DNA from: Candidatus Aminicenantota bacterium
GTDB taxonomy: Bacteria > Acidobacteriota > Aminicenantia > UBA2199
NCBI GenBank assembly: GCA_020355945.1
Contig: CP070627.1
Coordinates: forward strand, 4,910,038 to 4,932,282
Direction: 5' to 3'
DNA: 22,245 nucleotides
Below are positions 1 through 8,092 of the stretch, one piece after another; position 1 is the stretch's first letter; every line of letters starts with the position of its first letter. The notes under the pieces are model-generated. The model was given only the letters and a program-made list of their open reading frames with translations, did not search any database and was not told where the DNA came from. The position numbers and the translations under genes were made by a program.

Positions 1-1
1 C

Positions 2-1312
2 GGATTACAAACCGACTTTGAAATAAAGAGTAGGGAAAACAAAATTGAACTGCTGAGAAAAGACCGGGAAAAACAAGGAATTATTCTCATTTTCCTTATC
101 CTTTTGGCCCTCTTAATCGGGGGCCTGGCCTTTGTCATCTATACCCGCTATCGCTTAAAAGCCAGGGTTACCAGCGAATTGGAAAAAGAGATCGATGAGC
201 GCAAACTCACCGAACAAAAACTGCGGGAAAGTGAAGAAAAATTCAGGGTACTGGCGGAAAAGTCTCTAGTGGGTATCTGGATCATCCAGGATAATATCAT
301 TAAATACGCTAATCCCATGTCGGCAGCAATCTTTGCATATCCCCTGGAAGATATGATTGACAAAAATCCATTGGAATTGGTTATTGAAGAAGACCGCCCC
401 CTCTTCACCGAACGCCTGGTCCAGCGAAGGGCTGGCAGCGGTAAAATCTTATCCTACGAATTCAAGGGACTCACCAAAGAGGGGGAAATCCGTTACCTGG
501 AATCCTACGGCTCTTCAACCCTTTACCAGGGACAACCTGCCGTACTGGAAGCTGTTATTGATATTACCCGCCGCAAAAGAGTAGAATCGGAACTCATCAA
601 GAGCAGGAAAATGGAATCCGTGGGAATCCTGGCCGGGGGCATTGCCCATGACTTTAATAACCTATTGGCAGTAATCGTTGGCAATACTTCGATGTTGAAA
701 TTACATGTCGGCGATGACAACCCTAAGTTTAATACCTACCTGGATAACGTGGAAAAAGCCTCTAACCAGGCGGCGGACCTGGCACAAAAGTTCCTTACCT
801 TTTCCGAAGGTGGATGGCTGATGCGAAAAAAACTCAATTTCTCCAATATTTTAAAAGATTCCGTCCAACTTTCCCCGGAAATCAGGAATATTCGCTGTGA
901 ACCTTCAATCCCTTCGAACCTGGATCACATCTATGGGGATGAGCGGCAATTGCGACAGGTAATGGTCAACATACTGCTCAATGCCCATGAGTCTTCACCT
1001 GATGAAAACAAGAAAATTTCCATCAAAGCCGCCAATATCACCATGGATAAAGACAACCAATTCTCCCTAAAAGACGGGAAATACGTAAAAGTATCGGTTA
1101 TTGATCACGGCAGAGGTATTCCCCCGGAGTTGTTGGAAAAGATATTCGATCCTTACTTTTCCACGAAAAACACAGTGAGTCAAAAGGGGCTGGGATTGGG
1201 TCTTGCCATTTGTTATTCTATTGTCAAAAAGCATGGAGGGCACATTACCATTGCCTCAGAAGTGAAAAAAGGCACAACAGTAGACCTTTACCTGCCTGTT
1301 TATAAAAAATAA
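2..1312 (+). CDS. TPR-type sensor histidine kinase, 5' end cut by window
   Basis: This is the C-terminal part of a membrane sensor kinase that autophosphorylates on His and passes phosphate to an unseen response regulator. The frame is open from base 2, and the residues before the TTG at 104 (QTDFEIKSRENKIELLRKDRE) match the same region of the two downstream paralogs, so the gene starts outside the window and TTG 104 is not the start. Seen in order: a charged coiled coil, a membrane segment (bases 80-140), a second coiled coil, a PAS domain (bases 239-560), the HisKA H-box GGIAHDFNN with the phosphoacceptor His codon at 647-649, the N-box NILLNAHE, and the G-boxes DHGRGIPP and KGLGLGLAI. It ends without a receiver domain. 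By analogy with its paralogs the missing part should be a signal segment and a TPR array. Kinase identity is certain; signal and partner are unknown. Confidence 0.93.
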   Translation, partial: GLQTDFEIKSRENKIELLRKDREKQGIILIFLILLALLIGGLAFVIYTRYRLKARVTSELEKEIDERKLTEQKLRESEEKFRVLAEKSLVGIWIIQDNIIKYANPMSAAIFAYPLEDMIDKNPLELVIEEDRPLFTERLVQRRAGSGKILSYEFKGLTKEGEIRYLESYGSSTLYQGQPAVLEAVIDITRRKRVESELIKSRKMESVGILAGGIAHDFNNLLAVIVGNTSMLKLHVGDDNPKFNTYLDNVEKASNQAADLAQKFLTFSEGGWLMRKKLNFSNILKDSVQLSPEIRNIRCEPSIPSNLDHIYGDERQLRQVMVNILLNAHESSPDENKKISIKAANITMDKDNQFSLKDGKYVKVSVIDHGRGIPPELLEKIFDPYFSTKNTVSQKGLGLGLAICYSIVKKHGGHITIASEVKKGTTVDLYLPVYKK

Positions 1313-1623
1313 TTGTCAAAGCATCTTTACCCGGGAGAAATAAACCGCTTGAGCATAGGAAAAAACAAAACAAGGTACAAGGTAGGGTAATCATAAAATC
1401 GGCGTCTTTCCCGCCAGTCAAACGGTTATCCGGAGAGCAAAAACGCCTTAATTTTTTGGCTTTTTTACCTAATTATTTTACCAAAACAGAAGACTTTTAT
1501 GCTGTATTTTACCGCACTAAAAATCACCCCAGACCTCATAAAGCCTTGTCTATATTGGATTTCATGGCCATTTTCATAAATATTGCCGAAAAAAATTTTT
1601 TTTATAAAAATCATAAAAATTAG
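1313..1623. other. Non-coding gap after first kinase
   Basis: No convincing gene was found here. The right half is very AT-rich, with A and T runs from about 1590 to 1620 that could serve as an UP element for the promoter at 1624. No clear hairpin with a T-run terminator follows the kinase stop codon. Confidence 0.5.
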
Positions 1624-1652
1624 TTGACAGAATTGGTTTTTTATGCTATATT
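1624..1652 (+). promoter_or_regulatory. Sigma-70 type promoter for the peptide unit
   Basis: TTGACA (1624-1629) and TATATT (1647-1652) are separated by 17 bases, preceded by A/T runs. The expected transcript start is near 1659, leaving about 105 bases of leader before the ATG at 1765. The same box pair and spacing occurs before the kinases at 2602 and 5322. Confidence 0.7.
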
Positions 1653-1764
1653 GACCGTATAATTGAGACCTGCTAAAAATCGGTGTAAATGAATAGATTA
1701 AGATAAATTAATCGAAATCATTTTGTGGTGGTGTCAAAAATTTTATGAAATGCGAGGCGGCTGT

Positions 1765-2004
1765 ATGAAGAAATTAGTATGTGCGGTGCAATGTAGGCGG
1801 AGATGGGCAAAAGGGAGACTCTTTCGCACATTCACGCTGACCTGGTTCTCTTTATTTTTTTTCATACTGCCTGGTAAATTTACTATGAAAGGGGGGGAGG
1901 AAAGCGTTGAAAGCGCCAAATCCCCCCAGGAGCTTGTTCCGAAGCATATTGCCACTGAACTTTTGACATTACCCGAAATAATTAAATTAGGAGAAAAAAA
2001 ATGA
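1765..2004 (+). CDS. Possible small membrane peptide upstream of lanthipeptide precursor
   Basis: This is a 79-codon frame that I do not recognise. The ATG at 1765 is preceded by GAGG at 1754-1757, a better start than the frame's earlier ATG at 1723. The product has a basic N-terminus (MKKLVCAVQCRRRWAKG), one hydrophobic stretch around residues 24-37 (LTWFSLFFFILPG), then a hydrophilic tail ending in LPEIIKLGEKK. It could be a small single-span membrane protein. Its stop overlaps the start of the lanthipeptide-type precursor (ATGA at 2001-2004), so the two may be translationally coupled. It could be an immunity or leader peptide, or a non-coding 5' leader with a chance frame. The overlap and the ribosome site are the only support. 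Confidence 0.4.
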   Translation: MKKLVCAVQCRRRWAKGRLFRTFTLTWFSLFFFILPGKFTMKGGEESVESAKSPQELVPKHIATELLTLPEIIKLGEKK

Positions 2005-2204
2005 AAGCGAAACACCCTCCCAAAAAACTAAAACTCTTTAAAACAACCATTGCTCATTTAACCCATGAGCAATTGACCGCCGCCCGCGGTGGTAGTACCG
2101 GCGGTGGCTGGGAAACAGAGTTATGTGAGCCTGAAAAATCGGGTAACTGTACCGGTGATACAGGTAACTGCCCTGTTACCAACTCGTATACTGTAATATG
2201 CTGA
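2001..2204 (+). CDS. Class I lanthipeptide-type RiPP precursor, orphan
   Basis: This 67-aa peptide looks like the precursor of a ribosomally made, modified natural product. The leader (residues 1-31) carries KKLKLFKTTIAHLTHEQL followed by TAARGG, matching the KLxLxKxTIAxL...GG leader of class I lanthipeptides common in Bacteroidetes and related uncultured phyla. The core (32-67) has four Cys (42, 50, 57, 67) and nine Ser/Thr, including NCTGDTGNC, which fits lanthionine ring formation after dehydration. AGGAG at 1989-1993 lies 7 bases before the ATG. No LanB, LanC, LanM, protease or ABC exporter lies in the window, so modification would have to act in trans, or the locus is a stranded copy. 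The leader call is strong; the final product and its role are unknown. Confidence 0.78.
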   Translation: MKAKHPPKKLKLFKTTIAHLTHEQLTAARGGSTGGGWETELCEPEKSGNCTGDTGNCPVTNSYTVIC

Positions 2205-2564
2205 TGGTTTCCCCATGAGATTGAATTGTTCCTGACAATCGTTATCTTCAATCCTCTTTTACTTTCAGGGGCACCCAAAGTTGAAAATGACGTAGGTCGG
2301 TGGTGTAATCGTTGGACTTCATGGTTTACCCATTAACTTCACCCAGGTTTCACCGACATAAGTGAAGGAATTGCAAAAGACCGAATAAGTAAAAATAGGG
2401 GCCGCTTGCATAGGGTGAGGCGGTGAAGCGAATGCCGCCTGCACTTCAGAGTATAGTACTGTAGATTGCAAAATAATAAGTTTCTTCGATCAATCGAGTA
2501 TTCTCTGGCAGCACCTGGTAAGAGACCACAAAGATAAAAAATTACGATTAAATTCTCTTTCATC
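2205..2564. other. Non-coding gap with one stem-loop and a short minus-strand open frame
   Basis: No gene with a clear ribosome site was found between the lanthipeptide precursor and the next promoter. A stem-loop is at 2415-2444. On the minus strand, 2319-2411 is an open frame of 30 residues from ATG (begins MQAAPIFTYSVF, ends TWVKLMGKP), and the same frame stays open further upstream. It may be a decayed gene end or part of a dispersed repeat. Confidence 0.4.
2415..2444. repeat. Imperfect stem-loop
   Basis: GTGAGGCGG (2415-2423) pairs with CCGCCTGCAC (2435-2444) with one bulged base, closing an 11-base loop. No T-run follows, so it is not a typical terminator. Role unknown. Confidence 0.45.
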
Positions 2565-2593
2565 TTGACGTTTCCATTGATTTGTATTATATT
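2565..2593 (+). promoter_or_regulatory. Promoter of second TPR kinase, likely leaderless transcript
   Basis: TTGACG (2565-2570) and TATATT (2588-2593) are 17 bases apart. Only eight bases separate the -10 box from the ATG at 2602, so transcription should start at or next to the A of the start codon. No Shine-Dalgarno sequence precedes that ATG, in line with a leaderless mRNA. Confidence 0.72.
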
Positions 2594-2601
2594 AGTCTGT
2601 T

Positions 2602-5130
2602 ATGAAAAGCGGTCTGAAAAAATATGTTTGTTGGTATGCATTATTCGTGCTGATTTCACTACTCCTGTTTTCCGAAACAACACTGGAAAAAATTGAAGCC
2701 CGGCTCTCTAAAGCGCAGGGGAAAGAAAAAATCAACCTGTTATTACAATTAACCGGGGGCTATGAGGAAGAGAACCCCCAAAAAGCTCTTAAGTACGGCG
2801 AAGAGGTCCTGGAACTGCTCACGACCTTTCCCGACAAAAAAGCTCGTGTTTCGGTATTAAATAACATGAGTATTGCTTACCGGTTTATTAGAGACTACAA
2901 AAAAGCCAAAGAACACGCCCAAAGCAGCCTGGATATTGCCAGAAAAATTAAGGATAAACCAGGCATTGCCAGGGCGTTGACTTCACTGGGAAGGGCCTGC
3001 CTTTTATTAGAGGAATTTGACCAGGCTCGGCACTATCATTCAGAGAGTGTGAAACTCTATGAAGATTTGCACGATCAACACAACCTGGCCCTTGCATACA
3101 ATTCCATTGCCGGTATCCACTGGAGATTTAGCGAATATGCCACAGCAATGGAATATCTCTACAAATCATTAAAAATATATGAAGATTTGGATCACCAGGA
3201 GAGAATTGGTTCGATAAACAATAATCTCGGGGTTCTTCATATGGATTTGAAAAATTTTGATAAAAGCCTGGAACATTACCAAAAATCCCTCAAAATCAAA
3301 GAAAAACTTAACAATAAAGAAGGAATGCACAAAACGCTTAGTAATATTGGACTGATTTACAGCCACAAATGCTTGTATGATAAGTCACTGAAATATTTTC
3401 AACGAGCACTGAAAATCAGCAAGGAATTGGGGGATAACCCATTTACCTCCACCATCTTTCTCAATATTGGTGATACATACATAAAAATGAAAAACCATCA
3501 ATTGGCACTGGAAAATTATAATAAATCGTTGAAAATCAAAGAGAAACTGAATGAGAGAAGGGGGATGTCCAAAGTACTAATTAATAAAGCATCTGTAAAC
3601 CTGTTGTTGGGTAAACATCAAAAGGCGATTCAACAGGCATTGCAAGGTCTGGATTTAGCCAAACAGATCAAAGTTAAAGCAGTAATCAGGGATGCGTACG
3701 AAGTACTGTCCCGGGCATATGAAGCCATAGGAGACATCCGCAGTGCACTGGACCATCATAAAAAGTTCAAAGAAATAGACGACCAGATATTCGCCGATGA
3801 CACCAACATGAGAATTGCCGGGCTGGAAACCAACTTTCATGTAGAGAGAAAACAAAAAGAAATCGAACTGCTGAGAACAGAACGGGAAAACCAGAGAAGA
3901 ACTCTTTTATTCCTTATCATTTTCGCCCTTTTAATCCTTCTCCTGACCTTTGTCATCCACACCCGCTACCGTTTAAAAGCCAGGGTCACCCGCGCTCTGG
4001 AAAAAGAGATCGATGAACGCAAACTCACCGAACAAAAACTGCGGGAAAGTGAAGAAAAATTCAGGGTCCTGGCGGAAAAATCCGTCGTAGGTATCTGGAT
4101 CGTACAGGATAACTTCATCAAATACGCTAACCCCACGATGTCAAAAACCTTTGGCTATCCCCGGGAAGAGCTGATTGATAAAAGCCCTTTGGAATTGGCT
4201 ATCGAGGAAGATCGTCCCCTGGTGAACGAACAATTGATACAGCGAATGGCCGGGTCCAATGGTATTCAATCTTATGAATTCAAGGGAATCACTAAAAACG
4301 GGGAAATCCTTTACCTGGAGTCTTATGGCGCTTTAACCCTTTACCAGGGTCAGCCTGCTGTCCTGGAATCGATTATTGACATTACTCGCCGTAAAAAAAC
4401 AGAAGCAGAACTCATCAAAAGCAGGAAAATGGAATCCGTGGGTATCCTGGCTGGCGGCATTGCCCATGACTTTAACAATTTACTGGCCATTATCGTTGGC
4501 AATACATCGATGCTAAAGTTAACTCTTGGCAATGGTGACAGCAGGCTCTCTTCTTTCCTGGAAGGGGTTGAACAAGCATCAGCCCAGGCTGCAGACCTGG
4601 CTCAAAAATTCATTACCTTCTCCGAGGGAGGATGGTTAATCCGAAAAAAAGTCGAGCTTCATGATATTTTAAGGGATACGGCTCAGCTTTCCCCGGAAAT
4701 AAATAATATTCCTTGCGAGATCATAATCCCCCCGGACCTGGCTCCCATCTATGCGGATGAACGGCAATTGCGGCAGGTGATAACCAACCTGCTGCTTAAT
4801 GCCTACGAAGCCACTTCCGGCAATTATAAAAAAGTTACCATCAAAGCCCAAAATGTCACCCTGACAGAAGAAAACCAGTTTTCTTTAAAAAACGGGAAAT
4901 ATGTAAAAATATTGGTTATTGATAAAGGCAGGGGAATTCCTCCCCAACTGTTGGAAAAGATTTTTGACCCTTACTTTTCCACCAAGGATACGGTGAGTAA
5001 AAAGGGGTTGGGAATGGGTCTGGCTATTTGTTATTCTATTGTTAAAAAACATGAGGGCCATATCGCCATCGATTCCGAACCGAAAAAAGGCACCACTGTA
5101 GAGGTTTACCTGCCTGCTTTTGAAGGGTAA
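2602..5130 (+). CDS. TPR-PAS sensor histidine kinase
   Basis: 842-aa membrane sensor kinase. Seen in order: a signal or membrane segment (residues 8-25), a long TPR array (about 45-390; the motif recurs with phrases such as ALENYNKSLKIKEKL), a coiled coil, a second membrane segment (about 434-452), another coiled coil, a PAS domain (about 485-605), HisKA with phosphoacceptor His622 in GGIAHDFNN, and HATPase with the N-box NLLLNAYE, DKGRGIPP and KGLGMGLAI. The layout puts the TPRs outside the cytoplasm, where they could bind a peptide or protein signal (inference). There is no receiver domain. The part after the second membrane segment is nearly identical to both neighbouring kinases while the TPRs differ more, as expected after tandem duplication. 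ATG 2602 is set by the adjacent promoter and by matching the membrane segment of the next copy. Confidence 0.93.
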   Translation: MKSGLKKYVCWYALFVLISLLLFSETTLEKIEARLSKAQGKEKINLLLQLTGGYEEENPQKALKYGEEVLELLTTFPDKKARVSVLNNMSIAYRFIRDYKKAKEHAQSSLDIARKIKDKPGIARALTSLGRACLLLEEFDQARHYHSESVKLYEDLHDQHNLALAYNSIAGIHWRFSEYATAMEYLYKSLKIYEDLDHQERIGSINNNLGVLHMDLKNFDKSLEHYQKSLKIKEKLNNKEGMHKTLSNIGLIYSHKCLYDKSLKYFQRALKISKELGDNPFTSTIFLNIGDTYIKMKNHQLALENYNKSLKIKEKLNERRGMSKVLINKASVNLLLGKHQKAIQQALQGLDLAKQIKVKAVIRDAYEVLSRAYEAIGDIRSALDHHKKFKEIDDQIFADDTNMRIAGLETNFHVERKQKEIELLRTERENQRRTLLFLIIFALLILLLTFVIHTRYRLKARVTRALEKEIDERKLTEQKLRESEEKFRVLAEKSVVGIWIVQDNFIKYANPTMSKTFGYPREELIDKSPLELAIEEDRPLVNEQLIQRMAGSNGIQSYEFKGITKNGEILYLESYGALTLYQGQPAVLESIIDITRRKKTEAELIKSRKMESVGILAGGIAHDFNNLLAIIVGNTSMLKLTLGNGDSRLSSFLEGVEQASAQAADLAQKFITFSEGGWLIRKKVELHDILRDTAQLSPEINNIPCEIIIPPDLAPIYADERQLRQVITNLLLNAYEATSGNYKKVTIKAQNVTLTEENQFSLKNGKYVKILVIDKGRGIPPQLLEKIFDPYFSTKDTVSKKGLGMGLAICYSIVKKHEGHIAIDSEPKKGTTVEVYLPAFEG

Positions 5131-5272
5131 GCGGGTAACTGTCACTTTTCACTTTTTACCTTTTTCACCCGGTTCATGAAACCAATCCGTTAAGTGCGGG
5201 AGAAAAAAAATACCATACCTAACTTTTCTCATTTTATATTATTTTTTTTCATTAAATTATTAAAATTTCTCA

Positions 5273-5301
5273 TTGACATTTCAGTGATTTTATATTATAT
5301 T
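5273..5301 (+). promoter_or_regulatory. Promoter of third TPR kinase
   Basis: TTGACA (5273-5278) and TATATT (5296-5301) lie 17 bases apart. The segment aligns without gaps to the promoter and start region of the kinase at 2602. The upstream stretch 5221-5270 is almost all A and T. Confidence 0.72.
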
Positions 5302-5321
5302 AATCTATTCGGAGGTGTGTA

Positions 5322-7838
5322 CTGAAAAAATATGTTTGTGGTTTTGCATTACTGTTCTTTTTTTCAGTGTTCCTGGTTAATGGGACAACACTGGAAAAAA
5401 TCGCGGCCCAACTCCCTGGAGCGCGGGGGAAAGACAAAATTACCCTATTGTCGCAATTAACAAAGGCTTACCTGAAAGAAAACCCCAAACAGGCCCTGGA
5501 GTATGGCAAACAGGCCCTGGAACTGCTGGGGAACTTCCCTGACAAAAAACTTCGTGCAGCCCTAATGACTCACATGAGTCATGCTTACAGGTTTATCGGA
5601 GATCAAGAAACCGCTGAAGAATACGCACGAAACAGCCTGGCTGCGGCCAGACAAATCAACGATAAGTCAGGGGCTGCTGCGGCCCTGCGCTCACTGGGGC
5701 AAGTTAGCGTCATGACCGGAAAATTGGACTCAGCCAGGGACTATTTTTTTAAATCTTCCCAACTTTATAAAGAATTGAACGATCAAGCCAACCTGGCCCT
5801 GTCATTCAATTGCATCGCCGGCGTTCACTATGATAAAGGCGAATATGTGACCACATTAAAGTATTTATTCAAAGCATTGAAAATCTATGAAGGGTTGAAT
5901 CACCAATGGGGAATTGGTAGCATGAACGTCAATATCGGGGTTATCTATTGGGAATTGAAAAATTTTGATAAAAGCCTGGCATATTCCCTGGAATCCCTTA
6001 AAATTCTTGAAGGGTTAGACGATAAAATGAGCCTGGTCCTAAATCTCAACAATATCGGCCGTATTTACAGTCTCAAACGCAGGTATGATAAATGCATGTA
6101 TTATCTTAAAAAAGCAATGAAAATCAGTAAGGAATTGGGGAATAAGTGGTTAATATCCGCAGTCCTTAACAGCGTTGGTTACACGTTCAAAGAACTGGAA
6201 AATGACAGGCTGGCGCTGGAGTACTTTAATCGAGCACTGGATATAAGAGAGGAATTAAACGATAAAGTAGGTATAGCAGATATTTCGATTAATATCGCCT
6301 CTGTATATCAACGGCTGGGCCGATATAAAGAAGCGATTCAACATGCCCATAAAGGGCTGGAGATCGCCAGGCAAACCCATGTAAAAGCAGAAATCAGTGA
6401 TGCCTGCCAGGTGTTGTCCGCAGTCTATGAAGCCGCCGGAGACCTGGAAAAAGCGCTGGACTATTATAAAAAGTACAAAAAAGTAAACGACACTATTTTC
6501 AATGAAAACACCACCAAAAGAATCACTGATTTGCAGACCCATTTTGAAATAGAGAGAAGGCAGCGAGAGATTGAGCTGCTGAGAAAGGACCGGGAAAACC
6601 AAAAAAATATTCGCAATTTCCTTATACTTTTTGCCTGTTTGATCCTCCTGGTGGCCTTTGTCATCTTTGCCCGCTTCCGCTTAAAAGCCAGGGCCACCCG
6701 GGCATTGGCAAAGGAGATCGAGGCGCGCAAATTCACCGAACAAAAACTGGGGGAAAGTGAAAAAAAATTCAGGGTATTGGCGGAAAAATCCGTTGTTGGC
6801 ATCCGGATCATACAGGACCACGTCATCAAATACGCCAACCCCACAGCGACAAACATCTTCGGGTATCCCCTGGAAGAAATGATTGATAAAAGTCCTTTGG
6901 AATTGGTGATCGAGGAAGATCGACCCCTGGTAAGCCAACACTTGAAGCAGCGAATGGCCAGGACCGGTGATATTTTACCTTATGAATTCAAGGGAATCAC
7001 TAAAAATGGAGAAATCCTTCACCTGGAGTCTTATGGTTCTTTAATCCTTTACCAGGCTCGGCCTGCTGTCCTGGAATCGGTTATTGACATTACTCGCCGC
7101 AAAAAAACAGAGGCGGAACTCATCAAGAGCAGGAAAATGGAATCCGTGGGGATATTGGTCGGGGGCATTGCCCATGATTTTAATAATCTATTGGCGGTTA
7201 TTGTTGGCAATACATCGATGTTAAAATTAAGCCTGGGCAATAGAGGTCCCAGGATTTCCGCATTACTGGGAAAAGTGGAACAGGCATCAGCCCGGGCCGC
7301 GGAATTGGCTCAAAAGTTCATTACTTTTTCCAATGGTGGATGGGGCATACGAAAAAAAGTCAAATTTTCCGATATTTTAAAAAATAACCACCACTTTTCC
7401 CCTGGAGTAGGGGATATACTTTGTGATATTTCAATTCCCCCGGACCTGGCTCCCATTTATGCGGATGAACGGCATTTGCGGCAGGTGATGACCAACCTGC
7501 TGCTTAATGCCCACGAAGCCAACTCCGGCAACAATGAAAAAATTATCATCAAAGCCCAAAATATCACCCTGGAAGAAGAAAACCAATTTGCTTTAAAAAA
7601 CGGGGAATATGTAAAAGTATTAGTTATTGATAAGGGTAGGGGAATTCCTCCCCAACTGTTGGAAAAGATATTTGACCCTTATTTTTCCACCAAGGATACA
7701 GTGAGTAAAAAGGGGTTGGGAATGGGTCTGGCTATTTGTTATTCTATTGTCAAAAAACATGATGGTCATATTGCCATCAGTTCCAAACCGCAAAAAGGCA
7801 CCACTGTAGAGATTTACCTGCCTGTTTATAATGAATGA
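5322..7838 (+). CDS. TPR-PAS sensor histidine kinase with apparent CTG start
   Basis: Third copy of the kinase family: 838 aa if read from CTG 5322. The layout is as in the copy before: membrane segment (residues 6-21), TPR array (about 40-385), second membrane segment (about 430-448), PAS, HisKA with His618 in GGIAHDFNN, and HATPase with DKGRGIPP and KGLGMGLAI. The first conventional start, GTG 5367, would remove the N-terminal membrane segment that is conserved in the paralog (KKYVC then hydrophobic residues, then TTLEKI). A GGAGG at 5311-5315 sits 6 bases before CTG 5322, and that CTG aligns with Leu5 of the paralog. The position matching the paralog's ATG is CGG (5310-5312). So either CTG is used, or the start has been lost and a shorter protein is made. 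No receiver domain. The kinase call is firm; the start is uncertain. Confidence 0.88.
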   Translation: MKKYVCGFALLFFFSVFLVNGTTLEKIAAQLPGARGKDKITLLSQLTKAYLKENPKQALEYGKQALELLGNFPDKKLRAALMTHMSHAYRFIGDQETAEEYARNSLAAARQINDKSGAAAALRSLGQVSVMTGKLDSARDYFFKSSQLYKELNDQANLALSFNCIAGVHYDKGEYVTTLKYLFKALKIYEGLNHQWGIGSMNVNIGVIYWELKNFDKSLAYSLESLKILEGLDDKMSLVLNLNNIGRIYSLKRRYDKCMYYLKKAMKISKELGNKWLISAVLNSVGYTFKELENDRLALEYFNRALDIREELNDKVGIADISINIASVYQRLGRYKEAIQHAHKGLEIARQTHVKAEISDACQVLSAVYEAAGDLEKALDYYKKYKKVNDTIFNENTTKRITDLQTHFEIERRQREIELLRKDRENQKNIRNFLILFACLILLVAFVIFARFRLKARATRALAKEIEARKFTEQKLGESEKKFRVLAEKSVVGIRIIQDHVIKYANPTATNIFGYPLEEMIDKSPLELVIEEDRPLVSQHLKQRMARTGDILPYEFKGITKNGEILHLESYGSLILYQARPAVLESVIDITRRKKTEAELIKSRKMESVGILVGGIAHDFNNLLAVIVGNTSMLKLSLGNRGPRISALLGKVEQASARAAELAQKFITFSNGGWGIRKKVKFSDILKNNHHFSPGVGDILCDISIPPDLAPIYADERHLRQVMTNLLLNAHEANSGNNEKIIIKAQNITLEEENQFALKNGEYVKVLVIDKGRGIPPQLLEKIFDPYFSTKDTVSKKGLGMGLAICYSIVKKHDGHIAISSKPQKGTTVEIYLPVYNE

Positions 7839-7922
7839 CAGTTCCTCCTGATGCCGGGGCCTCACCCGGAGACGAATGAAAAACATCCTCTTAATATCTC
7901 AATTCTATTGTAGATGCTTCAC

Positions 7923-7940
7923 GGCTTGATTTATCAAGCC
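7923..7940. repeat. Perfect hairpin GGCTTGA-TTTA-TCAAGCC
   Basis: Seven-base perfect stem with a 4-base loop, 33 bases before a second hairpin that shares the TTGAT...ATCAA core. It may be part of a dispersed palindromic element or act in 3'-end formation of the converging genes. Confidence 0.6.
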
Positions 7941-7972
7941 CAGGCCTGTAGCCGATTCATCCACGCCTTTAT

Positions 7973-7994
7973 GGGGTTTGATGAATCAAACCCC
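7973..7994. repeat. Perfect hairpin GGGGTTTGAT-GA-ATCAAACCCC
   Basis: Ten-base perfect inverted repeat with two central bases. No strong T-run follows on either strand, so a classical terminator is not clear. It has the same core as the hairpin at 7923-7940. Confidence 0.65.
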
Positions 7995-8092
7995 TACGAC
8001 AGAATTTATGCATATTTTTATTCGCGTCCCTTCATGCTTCAACGTGCCTTCGCGGCTTATCTTCATAGTAACTGCAAGGTAACAAGCACAAA

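Larger units (their letters stand above)
7839..8092. other. Convergent intergenic region with two hairpins
   Basis: This gap lies between the converging third kinase and the DUF362 gene. A frame at 7914-8156 is open, but it reads through perfect palindromes and runs into the DUF362 gene on the other strand, so I do not call it. The two hairpins are listed separately. A weak CCGGG/CCCGG stem just after the kinase stop (about 7854-7869) lacks a T-run. Confidence 0.5.

Noticed and set aside
104..130. TTG at 104 as start of the first kinase
   Set aside because: The upstream frame is open to the window edge and matches the paralogs, so the gene is cut by the window.
7862..7875. 14-base word TCACCCGGAGACGA shared in inverted form with 15736-15749
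   Set aside because: A match of this length is expected about once by chance in a window of this size.
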